Shown: positions 8,408 through 18,136, counted from the stretch's first letter. The stretch: 64,000 nt of DNA from Sphingobacterium cellulitidis (GCA_002245855.1 NOUX01000001.1:558001-622000); one strand, 5' to 3'. Made by a program: numbers and translations. The notes: generated by a model from the sequence alone, not told the origin.

Positions 8408-11400
8408 ATGAATAAGTTTAGTCAGTTAAAGTGGCAATTTATAGTTAGTGTTGTTGTCGCCAATTTAATCATCATATTCTCTTATTGGTATTTCCTGAAC
8501 AAGCAACGTGCGTATTCAGCAAATATCACAGACTATATTGATCTAGCGCAAATAAAATTCAAAAATATTCAAGACTGGGAGCTCGATATTCAAAAGCTTT
8601 CCAAATATAAAAACCTGGAGAATTCTTCAGATCCATTGTTGGAAGAACAATTGATTGATAAAATTCATGAAAATATTGTTCAGATGGAAAAACCAAATGC
8701 GTTATTTCAATCTGCTCCAAAATCTATAGAAAATATTAAAGCAATAACTGCTTCCATCATAGCTAATCAGCATGATTTCAAATCCGAAACTCCTGATCAG
8801 ATTTTCAAATCTTTGGCGAATGAACAAACCATTATCAACGAGGCTAGAAATAATTTCACCAATGAAATTATCGAAGTCCGTAAGAATCAGACCATTCAAA
8901 AAACAAAGGAACTGGATAAGACCCGCATTTATACAGCGATTTTCGGAATCCTTTCCTTATTAGGTATCTTCTTTGCTTTTGTCCAAACCCTTCGGATTTT
9001 GGAGTATTTAAGAAAGAACACTAAAAAAGAAAAAGAACTTAATAGCAACCTCACTAAAACTTCCGAAGAACTTGAAAGTGTAAACTGGGTACTTACTAAC
9101 TCATCTAAATTACACAATACCATTTCCGGGGTTTTATCAGAAGGTGAAATAGCTAAAATTTCATTAAATGTTATTTCTGATGTTACAAATGCTTTTGCTG
9201 GAGCATTTTATATTAGAAAAATTGACTCCTATGAGTTCAGTCTAAGGGAGTCCCACGGATTAGATCCTAAAGAGAAAATTGATTTGATCAGGGTGGGCGA
9301 AGGAATGTTAGGTGCAGTGGCTGAATCTAAAAATCCTCAGATATTAAATTCCATTGATATCAGCAATAGCAGACTGCAAACTGGAATAATAAAAGCCATC
9401 TCAGCAGATGTAGTATTATTCCCTGTAGTGTATGAGGATTTCTGTATTGCCATCATTGAAATTATTGGTTCATTCCCTGATAACAAAAAAGAAAGCATCC
9501 TTAATTATCTTACCCGAACTAGCAGATCAATAGGTTCTGCTTTACATAGCCGACAAAGTCATGCCCTTGTTGAAGGATTACTTGAGGAAACACAAAGACA
9601 AACTGAAGAACTCGAGGCGCAACAAGAGGAATTGAGAATTACCAATGAGGAATTGGTTTACAAAACCAATTTATTGGAAGCTTCAGAAGAAGAATTGCGG
9701 GTTCAACAGGAAGAGCTTTCTCAGGCCAATAAGGAGTTGAACGAAAAAGCTGCTGAGCTGGAAAGAAGAAACAATGACTTGAATCATGCTCATTCCATTG
9801 TAGAACAAAAAATCACAGAAGTAGAGCAAGCAAGTAAATATAAATCGGAATTTATGGCCAACATGAGCCATGAATTAAGAACCCCACTTAATAGTATCCT
9901 GATTCTTGCAAAATTATTGCAAGACAATAAACATAGCAACCTAAGTGAAGAACAGGTAAAATATGCTTCTGTCATCCATAATGCAGGATCTGACTTATTA
10001 CAATTGATCAATGAATTATTGGATTTAGCGAAGATTGAATCAGGAAAAGTTGAAATCCATAAAGATAGCATCACGAGCAAACATTTTGTTTCAAACTTAG
10101 AATCCCTATTTAAGGAGGTTGCAAAAGAAAAATCAATCCGATTTAATATCGATATCAGTAAAGCTCCGGAACAATTTGTTTCCGATGAATACCGTTTGGA
10201 GCAAGTATTGAAGAATTTCTTGTCCAATGCCTTTAAGTTCACTGATCAGAATGGGGAAATCAAGCTCCATATTTTCAATCAATCAGGAAACCTACATTTT
10301 GCTGTATCGGATAATGGAAAAGGAATTTCAGAGGATAAACAAGCGCTTATTTTCGAAGCATTCCGTCAAGAAGATGGTTCTACCAGTCGTAAATATGGCG
10401 GAACAGGCTTAGGATTATCCATTTCTAAGGAAATATCATCCTTATTGGGAGGTCGTATTATTTTGGAAAGTGAATCCGGTAAGGGTAGTAAATTCACCCT
10501 TATCATCCCATTTGTAGAAAATAAGGAACAAGGAGCAGCAATTGCGAAGGAAACCATCGCTAAACCTAAGAATCCTATTCAGAAAGCCCCAGTATTGGAA
10601 TCTGCAAAGCCTCGAAAAGAAGAAGAACCAGTGGTTGAACCTGTCAGGGAGATCAAATCGATTCTAATTATTGAGGATGATGTGAATTTTGCAGATATCT
10701 TAAAGGAATTTGCTTTAGAGTTCGGTTTCAATGTGATGAATGCTTATGACGGAGTCGCTGGAATACAAATGGCTAAAGATCATATTCCTGATGCAATAAT
10801 ATTAGATGTCATGCTGCCATTGGCTGATGGTTGGGAGGTTCTTAAAACCTTAAAGTCCAATGAAAGCACCAAGCATATCCCGATACACATGATGTCTGCC
10901 GCTAACTTTAACAAGAAAGACTTCTTGGAAAGTGGTGCAATAGGATTTATGGCAAAACCAGTTACTGGCGAAAGCATCGGTAAGGCATTTGAAACTATTA
11001 AACTCAATGTCAATAAAGATTTAAAGAAAATTCTTTTGATCGAGGACCAAGAATTCCAAAGTGACTTGATCAAAAATGCTTTTGCAGAACAGAATATCAA
11101 TGTTATTCAGGCATTCACTGTCGAATCAGGGTTGAAAAAATTAGAACAAGAAAAGAATCTAGACTGTATAATCTTGGATGTGAAGCTTCCTGATGGAAGT
11201 GGATTAGAGATGTTGGACATCATCAAATCCAATCCAAAATATGAAAAGCTACCGGTTATTATTAATACAGCTTACGATTTAAGTACGGAGCAAACCGAAA
11301 GAATTATGCGCCATACCCAATCAATGGTTTTAAAATCGAGCAAATCGAACAACAGGCTTATTGATGAGGTCAATCTATTCTTGAATAAATTATCAGCACC

Positions 11401-11839
11401 GGCTTATAATCCGATCAAACATCCTGAGAAAATAGGTCCGAAGGAAAATTACGGCACGAGTACACTGGACAATAAAACTGTATTGATCGCGGATGATGAT
11501 ATGCGAAATGTATTCGCATTGACTTCTTCCTTGCAACAATACAATATGCAGATCGAGATTGCCAATAACGGATTGGAGGCTTTGAATATCATCAATGACG
11601 AAAATAAAAACATCGACATTGTATTAATGGATATCATGATGCCTGAAATGGATGGATATGAGGCAATCCAAGAAATCAGAAAAAACAAAAAGTTCAATCA
11701 GCTTCCAATTATTGCTGTCACCGCGAAGGCAATGAAAGGCGACCGAGAGAAATCAATCGAATTAGGCGCGAACGACTATGTCAGCAAGCCTATCGATTTA
11801 GATAAATTAGTATCATTAATGCAAGTATGGCTGAGTTAA
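8408..11839 (+). CDS. Hybrid sensor histidine kinase with GAF domain and three receiver domains
   Basis: The protein has 1143 residues. It has two membrane spans (about 9-30 and 176-200) enclosing a periplasmic helical sensor of about 145 residues. A GAF-like domain follows (about 235-370), then a long coiled coil (about 390-470) and HisKA with the H-box NMSHELRTPLNS (H488). The HATPase_c domain has boxes VLKNFLSNAFKFT, DNGKGI and GGTGLGLSI. Three receivers follow: REC1 (phospho-Asp in LDVMLP), REC2 (LDVKLP) and REC3 (MDIMMPEMDG). Multi-receiver kinases of this form run phosphorelays. The CheR gene overlaps its 3' end by 13 nt, so the four genes 8408-14863 are one operon. The signal sensed is unknown. 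Confidence 0.93.
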   Translation: MNKFSQLKWQFIVSVVVANLIIIFSYWYFLNKQRAYSANITDYIDLAQIKFKNIQDWELDIQKLSKYKNLENSSDPLLEEQLIDKIHENIVQMEKPNALFQSAPKSIENIKAITASIIANQHDFKSETPDQIFKSLANEQTIINEARNNFTNEIIEVRKNQTIQKTKELDKTRIYTAIFGILSLLGIFFAFVQTLRILEYLRKNTKKEKELNSNLTKTSEELESVNWVLTNSSKLHNTISGVLSEGEIAKISLNVISDVTNAFAGAFYIRKIDSYEFSLRESHGLDPKEKIDLIRVGEGMLGAVAESKNPQILNSIDISNSRLQTGIIKAISADVVLFPVVYEDFCIAIIEIIGSFPDNKKESILNYLTRTSRSIGSALHSRQSHALVEGLLEETQRQTEELEAQQEELRITNEELVYKTNLLEASEEELRVQQEELSQANKELNEKAAELERRNNDLNHAHSIVEQKITEVEQASKYKSEFMANMSHELRTPLNSILILAKLLQDNKHSNLSEEQVKYASVIHNAGSDLLQLINELLDLAKIESGKVEIHKDSITSKHFVSNLESLFKEVAKEKSIRFNIDISKAPEQFVSDEYRLEQVLKNFLSNAFKFTDQNGEIKLHIFNQSGNLHFAVSDNGKGISEDKQALIFEAFRQEDGSTSRKYGGTGLGLSISKEISSLLGGRIILESESGKGSKFTLIIPFVENKEQGAAIAKETIAKPKNPIQKAPVLESAKPRKEEEPVVEPVREIKSILIIEDDVNFADILKEFALEFGFNVMNAYDGVAGIQMAKDHIPDAIILDVMLPLADGWEVLKTLKSNESTKHIPIHMMSAANFNKKDFLESGAIGFMAKPVTGESIGKAFETIKLNVNKDLKKILLIEDQEFQSDLIKNAFAEQNINVIQAFTVESGLKKLEQEKNLDCIILDVKLPDGSGLEMLDIIKSNPKYEKLPVIINTAYDLSTEQTERIMRHTQSMVLKSSKSNNRLIDEVNLFLNKLSAPAYNPIKHPEKIGPKENYGTSTLDNKTVLIADDDMRNVFALTSSLQQYNMQIEIANNGLEALNIINDENKNIDIVLMDIMMPEMDGYEAIQEIRKNKKFNQLPIIAVTAKAMKGDREKSIELGANDYVSKPIDLDKLVSLMQVWLS

Positions 11840-12660
11840 AAGGTTCAAATGAATTAAGTTTCGCCGAGGTAGAGGAAATTGTCTTCCTCTTGAAAAACGT
11901 ATCAGATTTTGATTTATCTGGTTATACGCGTTCTTCGTTGAAACGTAGAATTCAACGAATTATGAACCTTGAGGAGATGGATATGGTGGATTTGAAAAAT
12001 GCCCTAATCAATGTTGAAGGGTTCCAGCAATACTTTATTCAAGAAGTCACGGTCAATGTGACTGAAATGTTTAGAGATCCTGGCTTTTTCAATAAACTGA
12101 ACAAGGATATCATTCCTTACTTACAAACCTTCCCACGCATCAAAATATGGAGTGCAGGATGTTCTACTGGAGAAGAAGTCTATTCCTTGGCAATCCTGCT
12201 CAAGGAAAATAATTTGAGTGACAGAGCCTTTATTTATGGCACCGACATCAATAGCAAGGTTCTAGATGTTGCCAAAAAAGGAATTTACCCCATTAAGAAG
12301 TTCAAGGAGTATTCTGATAATTTCAATGCCTATAATTCTACGGAGAGTCTTTCAAACTACTACACCGCGAGATATGATGCAGCGATTATCAATCATGATT
12401 TAAGACAGAATATTTTATTCTCTACACATAACTTGGCAACAGATCAAGTTTTCAATGAATTTCATCTTATTACTTGCAGGAACGTATTGATTTATTTCGA
12501 CCTTCAATTGCAGGAACATGTTATCAATCTATTCTATCAATCCTTGGCATTATTTGGATTTTTATGCTTGGGGACCAAAGAAACATTGATGCGACATGAA
12601 ATTATGGAAAACTTCAAGGTGATAGATAAGGAGTATAATATCTATCAAAAAATTAAATAA
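11827..12660 (+). CDS. cheR: CheR-type protein-glutamate methyltransferase
   Basis: The protein has 277 residues. An N-terminal helical CheR domain (about 10-75, with YTRSSLKRRIQRIM) precedes the SAM-dependent methyltransferase fold. The SAM motif IWSAGCSTGEEVYSLA, the acidic strand end YGTDIN and the motif LITCRNVLIYFD are seen. Classical CheR methylates chemoreceptor glutamates. No receptor, CheA or CheW gene is present here, so the substrate is unknown; it may be the coiled-coil region of the neighbouring kinases (inference). The ATG at 11827 overlaps the kinase gene by 13 nt and the stop is 2 nt before cheB. Confidence 0.94.
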   Translation: MAELKGSNELSFAEVEEIVFLLKNVSDFDLSGYTRSSLKRRIQRIMNLEEMDMVDLKNALINVEGFQQYFIQEVTVNVTEMFRDPGFFNKLNKDIIPYLQTFPRIKIWSAGCSTGEEVYSLAILLKENNLSDRAFIYGTDINSKVLDVAKKGIYPIKKFKEYSDNFNAYNSTESLSNYYTARYDAAIINHDLRQNILFSTHNLATDQVFNEFHLITCRNVLIYFDLQLQEHVINLFYQSLALFGFLCLGTKETLMRHEIMENFKVIDKEYNIYQKIK

Positions 12661-12662
12661 GG

Positions 12663-13232
12663 ATGGAGAATTTGGCAAAACATATCATCGTTATTGGCGG
12701 TTCCGCAGGAGCTTATGAACTGATCGTTGAGATCTTGGATCATTTACCTGCTCAGTTTAAAGATGCTATTGTTATTGTATTACATAGAAATTCAAAATAC
12801 GAAACAAAAATTGAAAACAGCTTATCCAAAAGACTGAATCGAAATGTGATTTCAGTTCGCGATAAGCTCCCTATATTGGAAAACCATATCTATTTTGCTC
12901 CTCCGGGATATCACACTTTGGTCGAACCAGATTATCTTTTTTCACTGGATATTTCTGACCCTGTACAGTTTTCAAGACCATCGATCGATGTGTTCTTTGA
13001 ATCTGTGGCTGCAGTCTTCGGAAAAAATGCAACAGCATTCCTACTTTCGGGAGCAAACAATGACGGCTCAACAGGATTAAAGTCCTTGGTCAATCACGGC
13101 GCTGACTGTTATGTTCAGAATCCTAAAGAAGCCATTATCGATACTATGCCATTGGCAGGTGTTGAGGTTTCCAAAAAAGTAAAAGTTATTTCAAATCAAC
13201 ATATTGTAGAATACTTCAGCCAATTAATGTAA
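12663..13232 (+). CDS. cheB: CheB-type protein-glutamate methylesterase, catalytic domain only
   Basis: The protein has 189 residues, only the C-terminal esterase domain of CheB. The serine lies in IGGSAGA, the histidine in VLHRN, and the aspartate in SGANNDGSTG. The APPGYH and P-L-A-G-V-E segments are also typical. The receiver domain that restrains classical CheB is absent, so control must come from another protein, perhaps a REC domain of the adjacent kinases (inference). The stop overlaps the next start (TAATG). Together with CheR it forms a reversible methylation pair outside any visible chemotaxis locus. Confidence 0.93.
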   Translation: MENLAKHIIVIGGSAGAYELIVEILDHLPAQFKDAIVIVLHRNSKYETKIENSLSKRLNRNVISVRDKLPILENHIYFAPPGYHTLVEPDYLFSLDISDPVQFSRPSIDVFFESVAAVFGKNATAFLLSGANNDGSTGLKSLVNHGADCYVQNPKEAIIDTMPLAGVEVSKKVKVISNQHIVEYFSQLM

Positions 13233-14863
13233 TGTCACCTATGAAAACGATCAATATCCTGATATTGGATGATAAAGAAGAAAATATCATCAGTCTTCAT
13301 GCTTTACTTCAAGAAGTTGACCATGTAAATATCGTCAGTTCCACTGATCCCAATGAAGCACTCAAGATCTGCTGGAAAGATGATATTTCTATTGCACTTG
13401 TCGATGTTCAGATGCCAGAAATTAATGGATTTGAATTTGTATCCCTATTGAAATCAAATCCTAAAACTAGCCATATCATGGCTATTATGGTGACCGCCAT
13501 TTCTAAAGAGGACAAATATCTATTAAAAGGGCTGGAAAGCGGTGCGGTCGATTACCTTTATAAGCCACTAAACCCTGAAATAACCATTGCCAAAGTAAAA
13601 TCTTTTGTCCAACAGATTTTAATCCAGCAAGAACTTATTCAAAAGAACAAAGAGCTTGAAGAGTCTAAAATCGAACTTCTGAAAACTCGTGAGGAAGCAA
13701 TACAGGCTAGAAAATCTAAAGAAATCTTCTTAGCCAATATGAGTCATGAGATCCGGACCCCTATCAACGGCATTATGGGTATCATGCACATGTTCAAAAG
13801 CTCTGAATTAACAGTGGAACAAAAAGATTGGTTAAAGAGACTAGACAATGCTTCACATTCTCTCCTATTAATCATAAACGACATCCTTGATCTTTCAAAA
13901 ATTGATTCAGGAATGCTAAAGATTGAATTTGAGGACTTCAGCTTAACAAAGATGATTGAAGATATCAACAGAATCTTCAAAATTAAGGCTACTCACAAAA
14001 ACCTGAAATTCAATATTGAATTGGATGAGGATGTTCCCCAATATATTCACTATGACTCCTTAAGGCTGCAGCAGATTATCAGCAATTTCGTATCAAACAG
14101 TTTGAAATTTACTGAAAAAGGTTCAATCCAATTGAACGTAAAAGTTGTGGATAAGGACTATGAACGCTTTAGACTACGATTTGCCGTTAAAGATACAGGT
14201 ATTGGAATCCGTGAGGATTCCGTAGATAAAATCTTTATGGCCTTTGAGCAAGCAGATGATGGAATTACCAAGAAGTTCGGTGGAACAGGTTTGGGATTAG
14301 CCATTGTAAAAAGATTGGCTAAACTGTTAAACGGAGATGTTGGAGCCAAGAGTGTTTATGGAGAGGGTTCCGAATTTTATTTCGAAGGATGGTTTGAGGA
14401 ATCCGCACAAAGCGAGGTGGAAAAAGAAAAAGATGTTCCTACCTACAACAGTTTCCCGAAATTTGATGAGATGAAGGTCTTGGTGGCTGAGGATAATGAA
14501 TTAAATTCATTCATGCTTGCCCATATGTTGAGAAGTTGGAACTGTAAGGTTGATATCGTTAAAAATGGCCGTTTGGCTCTTGAAAAGGTGGAAAGCGAAC
14601 AGTATGATTTAATTTTGATGGATACGCATATGCCGATCATGAGTGGATTTGAAGCCATTAAAGAGATCAAAAATAATATCATTCCGGAGAAACATGGCAT
14701 TCCAATTATTACGATTTCGGCTTCTGTTTTAGAGCATGAACAAGCGGCTGCATTTCAAGCTGGAGCGGATGGAGTAATCGGAAAACCATTCGATCCAATT
14801 GAATTATATCAGAAAATAATCCAGGTTACGAATAAAAATAAAAACCCAAAATTGACTTCTTAA
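13232..14863 (+). CDS. Soluble hybrid histidine kinase, REC-HisKA-HATPase-REC
   Basis: The protein has 543 residues and no membrane segment. The N-terminal receiver (about 5-125; phospho-Asp in LVDVQMPEING) is followed by a short coiled coil (130-165) and HisKA with NMSHEIRTPING (H172). HATPase_c follows (about 280-395; IISNFVSNSLKFT, DTGIGI, GGTGLGLAI), then a C-terminal receiver (about 415-535; LMDTHMPIMSG). It probably receives phosphate on the first REC from the upstream membrane kinase or a phosphotransferase and passes it on; this is inference. The ATG at 13232 overlaps the cheB stop, and an alternative ATG at 13241 would remove three residues. It is the last gene of the operon. Confidence 0.92.
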   Translation: MSPMKTINILILDDKEENIISLHALLQEVDHVNIVSSTDPNEALKICWKDDISIALVDVQMPEINGFEFVSLLKSNPKTSHIMAIMVTAISKEDKYLLKGLESGAVDYLYKPLNPEITIAKVKSFVQQILIQQELIQKNKELEESKIELLKTREEAIQARKSKEIFLANMSHEIRTPINGIMGIMHMFKSSELTVEQKDWLKRLDNASHSLLLIINDILDLSKIDSGMLKIEFEDFSLTKMIEDINRIFKIKATHKNLKFNIELDEDVPQYIHYDSLRLQQIISNFVSNSLKFTEKGSIQLNVKVVDKDYERFRLRFAVKDTGIGIREDSVDKIFMAFEQADDGITKKFGGTGLGLAIVKRLAKLLNGDVGAKSVYGEGSEFYFEGWFEESAQSEVEKEKDVPTYNSFPKFDEMKVLVAEDNELNSFMLAHMLRSWNCKVDIVKNGRLALEKVESEQYDLILMDTHMPIMSGFEAIKEIKNNIIPEKHGIPIITISASVLEHEQAAAFQAGADGVIGKPFDPIELYQKIIQVTNKNKNPKLTS

Positions 14864-14928
14864 TGATTTAAAGCTCGTTAAAATCAATAATTTATGTTAA
14901 ATTCGTACAAAATATATTAAAAATAGCT

Positions 14929-15471
14929 ATGAAGAAATTATTTATTGTTCCAGCGCTAATTTTAGCAATTGGAATTACTTCTTGTGGCAATAACGCTGAG
15001 AAGAAAGAAGAAGGCGCTTCAACCGAAACCACAACAACAACAGAACCTGAAGCAACAACATCTACTGAAACTGTAGCTGGTATTGAAAATGTAACATTAT
15101 CAAACCAATGGACAGTGGAAGCAAACGATCAAATGCAATTCAATACAACTTTAATTCGTGTTAAAGCTGGTGAGCCAGTTGAATTGACTTTAAAAAATGT
15201 AGGCTCTATGCCGGTTGAATCAATGGGACACAACTTGGTAGTATTGAAACCAGGTGTTGATGTTGCAACTTTTGGTGGTGAAGCTACTGCTGCTGCGGAT
15301 AACGAGTATATCCCTAAATCAGCATTATCTTCTATCGTTGCTCACACAAAATTATTAGGTCCAGGTCAAGAAGATAAAATCACGTTCACACTAGAGAAAG
15401 GGGTTTATCCTTACCTATGTAGCTTCCCTGGTCACTTCGGAATTATGCACGGTCAAATCGTTGCTGAATAA
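14929..15471 (+). CDS. azu: Azurin-like type 1 copper lipoprotein
   Basis: Azurin is a small periplasmic or surface electron carrier. The protein has 180 residues: a lipoprotein signal with lipobox ITSC (C19), a Thr/Glu-rich tether (about 28-50) and a cupredoxin fold. Copper ligands are H101 (in MGHN), C164 (in YLCSFPGH), H169 and M173 (in GIMHG); all four are present, so the site should be intact. A single gene with its own terminator. The redox partner is not evident from the neighbours. The copper-receptor pair at 2170-5356 is not adjacent. Confidence 0.95.
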   Translation: MKKLFIVPALILAIGITSCGNNAEKKEEGASTETTTTTEPEATTSTETVAGIENVTLSNQWTVEANDQMQFNTTLIRVKAGEPVELTLKNVGSMPVESMGHNLVVLKPGVDVATFGGEATAAADNEYIPKSALSSIVAHTKLLGPGQEDKITFTLEKGVYPYLCSFPGHFGIMHGQIVAE

Positions 15472-15497
15472 TCCAAGTACCTAAAAAATACAATTGT

Positions 15498-15519
15498 AAA
15501 GGCTCCATTAGGAGCCTTT
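15498..15519 (+). terminator. Terminator of the azurin gene
   Basis: AAAGGCTCC (15498-15506) pairs with GGAGCCTTT (15511-15519) around a 4-nt loop, 26 nt after the azurin stop. The T tract is weak. Confidence 0.8.
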
Positions 15520-15684
15520 CTTGTTTATTCTGCCTCTCAATCTTAATCCAATATCCCCTCGTCTATTTACCTCTGAAGAATCCAAATTCCCCCAGCTCCT
15601 ATTCCATTTTGTAATCCCTCCGTCTAATTAAAAAATACTAGCCACTAAATAGCATTTCTCTTCGCTTAATATGCATTTAAATAG

Positions 15685-15692
15685 TAAATTTG
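15685..15692 (+). promoter_or_regulatory. -7 promoter box of the first lpd gene
   Basis: TAAATTTG, a TAnnTTTG match, lies 24 nt before the ATG at 15717. This also argues against the in-frame TTG at 15690, which lies within the box. Confidence 0.5.
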
Positions 15693-15716
15693 CCTCGTAA
15701 ACAAAGAAAAAACTCT

Positions 15717-17123
15717 ATGCAATACGACGTAATCGTAATCGGAAGTGGTCCAGGTGGTTATGTTGCCGCTATCCGTTGTGCTCAATTAGGCTTAAAAACA
15801 GCTGTTATTGAAAAATATAGCACATTTGGAGGAACCTGTCTAAATGTGGGATGTATCCCATCCAAAGCATTGTTAGATTCTTCAGAACACTATCATAATG
15901 CTGCTCACAATTTTGAACAACACGGTATTAGCTTAAGCAACCTTAAAGTCGATATGAAAAAAATGATCGACAGAAAAAACAGTGTAATCGATCAAAACAC
16001 TGCAGGTATTACTTACTTGTTCAAGAAAAATAAAATTGACAGCTTCCAAGGCGTAGGTTCATTCGTTGACAAAAACACAATTAAAGTAACTGCAGCGGAT
16101 GGAAAAGTGGAAGAACTAAGTACCAAAAATGTAATTATTGCGTCTGGTTCTAAACCTTCGGCTTTACCTTTCCTACCTGTTGATAAACAACGTATCATCA
16201 CTTCTACTGAAGCCTTAAACTTAACTGAAGTTCCTAAACACCTAATCGTTATTGGTGGTGGTGTTATCGGATTAGAGTTAGGTTCTGTATATGCTCGATT
16301 AGGTTCTAAGGTATCCGTTGTTGAATATGCAAAATCAATCATCCCTACAATGGATGGCGGATTAGGTAAAGAGCTTCAACGCGTATTGAAGAAAAACCTA
16401 GGAATGGAATTTTTTATGAGTCATAAAGTAACTGGTGCTACTGTAAAAGGTAAAAAAGTAACTGTTACGGCTGAAGATTCCAAAGGCCAAAATGTAGTGT
16501 TAGAAGGTGATTACTGTATCGTTGCTGTTGGTAGAACAGCTTATACTGAGGGATTGGGTCTTGAAAACATCGGTATCAAAACTGAAGAAAGAGGAAATAA
16601 AATCCCTGTTAATGAGCATTTAGAAACTTCTGTACTTGGAGTATATGCAATCGGAGATGTAATCAAAGGTGCCATGTTGGCTCATAAGGCTGAAGATGAA
16701 GGTATTTATGTTGCAGAATCTATTGCTGGTCAAAAACCACATATCGATTATAACTTAATTCCAGGTGTAGTTTACACATGGCCTGAGGTTGCTTCTGTAG
16801 GTAAAACTGAAGAGCAATTAAAAGAAGAAGGTAAAAAATATAAAGCTGGTAATTTCTCATTCAAAGCATCTGGACGTGCGAAAGCATCTGGTGACACTGA
16901 TGGATTTATCAAAGTATTGGCGGATGCTGAAACTGACGAAATCCTAGGAGTACACATGATTGGCCCTCGTGCTGCTGACATGATTGCTGAAGCAGTTGTA
17001 GCTATGGAATACCGTGCATCGGCTGAAGATATTGGTAGAATCTGCCATGCTCACCCGACATTTACGGAAGCATTAAAAGAAGCTGCCCTTGCAGCAACCG
17101 CAAATAGAGCGATCCACGCTTAA
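15717..17123 (+). CDS. lpdA: Dihydrolipoyl dehydrogenase (paralogue 1)
   Basis: The protein has 468 residues. E3 reoxidises the lipoyl groups of 2-oxo-acid dehydrogenase complexes with FAD and NAD. The N-terminal FAD motif is GSGPGGYVAA, the redox disulfide lies in GGTCLNVGCIPSK (C41/C46), the NAD-binding motif in IGGGVIGLE, the second FAD motif is YAIGDV, and the C-terminal catalytic histidine lies in CHAHPTFTEA. ATG 15717 begins exactly at the conserved YDVIVIG strand. A second E3 lies at 18175. This one has the CLNVGCIPSK form typical of the 2-oxoglutarate dehydrogenase-associated or general E3. No E1 or E2 gene is nearby, so the complex served cannot be assigned. Confidence 0.96.
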   Translation: MQYDVIVIGSGPGGYVAAIRCAQLGLKTAVIEKYSTFGGTCLNVGCIPSKALLDSSEHYHNAAHNFEQHGISLSNLKVDMKKMIDRKNSVIDQNTAGITYLFKKNKIDSFQGVGSFVDKNTIKVTAADGKVEELSTKNVIIASGSKPSALPFLPVDKQRIITSTEALNLTEVPKHLIVIGGGVIGLELGSVYARLGSKVSVVEYAKSIIPTMDGGLGKELQRVLKKNLGMEFFMSHKVTGATVKGKKVTVTAEDSKGQNVVLEGDYCIVAVGRTAYTEGLGLENIGIKTEERGNKIPVNEHLETSVLGVYAIGDVIKGAMLAHKAEDEGIYVAESIAGQKPHIDYNLIPGVVYTWPEVASVGKTEEQLKEEGKKYKAGNFSFKASGRAKASGDTDGFIKVLADAETDEILGVHMIGPRAADMIAEAVVAMEYRASAEDIGRICHAHPTFTEALKEAALAATANRAIHA

Positions 17124-17134
17124 TCACATTATTT

Positions 17135-17162
17135 AAAAGGCAAACTTTACAGTTTGCCTTTT
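17135..17162 (+). terminator. Terminator of the first lpd gene
   Basis: AAAAGGCAAACT (17135-17146) pairs with AGTTTGCCTTTT (17151-17162) around a 4-nt loop, directly after the stop. Confidence 0.85.
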
Positions 17163-17282
17163 ATTATTACATCTCAACCTCAACTCAACACTTTAGCGCA
17201 ATATTCCTCTGCATAAGGTTGTAAAAATTGTTTTATTATCTCTATACTTTAAAGGAATAGACTATTTTTCAGATATTTGTAT

Positions 17283-17690
17283 ATGAACTTTTATACTCGT
17301 AAATGGGTCAAACCTGAGGACCTAAATCCTAACGGTTCCTTATTTGGAGGAACATTATTACGCTGGATAGATGAAGAAGCTGTAATCTACGCCATCGTCC
17401 AACTCGGGAATCCACATGTAGTAACCAAATATATTTCAGAAATCAATTTTGTGAGTTCGGCGAAGCAAGGCGATATTATTGAATTAGGTATCGAAGCGAT
17501 AAATTTTGGTAGAACATCCCTAACCATGCGTTGTGTGGTTCGAAATAAGATAACAAGGATGGTGATTCTTTCAATCGACAAATTGGTTTTTGTCAATTTG
17601 GATGCGGAAGGAACTCCAACCCCACATGGCAAAACAGAAATTACCTACGCCTATATGGGGATCGAGCCTGATATCAAGAAAAGGGATTAA
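17283..17690 (+). CDS. Acyl-CoA thioesterase, hotdog fold (YciA/BACH type)
   Basis: The protein has 135 residues. The hotdog motif with the catalytic acidic residue is visible in NPNGSLFGGTLLRWIDEEA, followed by the FVSSAKQGDIIELG strand pair and the GRTSLTMRC strand, as in YciA-type acyl-CoA hydrolases. ATG 17283 is preferred to TTG 17277, which adds two residues. It converges with the DUF3817 gene and the last 4 bases of the two genes overlap. The preferred acyl chain length cannot be read from the sequence. Confidence 0.88.
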   Translation: MNFYTRKWVKPEDLNPNGSLFGGTLLRWIDEEAVIYAIVQLGNPHVVTKYISEINFVSSAKQGDIIELGIEAINFGRTSLTMRCVVRNKITRMVILSIDKLVFVNLDAEGTPTPHGKTEITYAYMGIEPDIKKRD

Positions 17691-17983
17691 GCTGCTTTTT
17701 GAGCTACAATCTCTTTTTTAAGGTCTTTCTCAACCCAAAAGGAAACAATCGGGATCAAACTAAGAACGAAGTATTTGACAACACGGCCAAACTTCCAGTT
17801 GTAAGTTTGCCAGCAGGCAATCAATAGGACAACAAAAAGTACAACCAAGAATCCATGGATAGATCCGGCAACACGCACAGCTTCAGGAACTCCCGCCAAA
17901 TACTTTAAAGGCATAGCAACAAAAAACAACAAAACGGTAGAGATTGCCTCCCATAGGGCAACTTGCTGAAATATTCTTAACAT
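17687..17983 (-). CDS. DUF3817 family integral membrane protein
   Basis: The protein has 98 residues with three predicted membrane spans (about 12-30, 42-60, 70-85) and the family pattern of a Trp/Glu pair in the first helix (ALWEAIST), a central GSIHGFLVV helix with histidine, and a final charged tail (EKDLKKE). DUF3817 proteins of about 100 residues are widespread and of unknown function. Its 3' end overlaps the thioesterase 3' end by four bases, with no hairpin between. No operon partner is seen on the minus strand. Confidence 0.85.
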   Translation of the reverse strand: MLRIFQQVALWEAISTVLLFFVAMPLKYLAGVPEAVRVAGSIHGFLVVLFVVLLIACWQTYNWKFGRVVKYFVLSLIPIVSFWVEKDLKKEIVAQKAA

Positions 17984-18128
17984 ATAAATTACTATTAGTC
18001 AGCGCAAAGAAAAGGAAAACCATTAGGGAAATGAAATGCTTAATTCGGAAGTGACCTCGAAATGACATATAGCCCATAAAAATGACATCCTTGCCGAAAA
18101 GATATGTCCTGACTAAATAAAAAATGTG

Positions 18129-18136
18129 TATTTTTG
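18129..18136 (+). promoter_or_regulatory. -7 promoter box of the second lpd gene
   Basis: TATTTTTG matches TAnnTTTG, 38 nt before the ATG at 18175. No clear -33 box. Confidence 0.4.

Noticed and set aside
9790..10242. Minus-strand frame of 150 codons inside the first hybrid kinase gene
   Set aside because: It lies opposite the conserved kinase core and is a shadow frame.
17883..18077. Minus-strand frame of 64 codons beside the DUF3817 gene
   Set aside because: It overlaps the DUF3817 start in another frame and has no support of its own.
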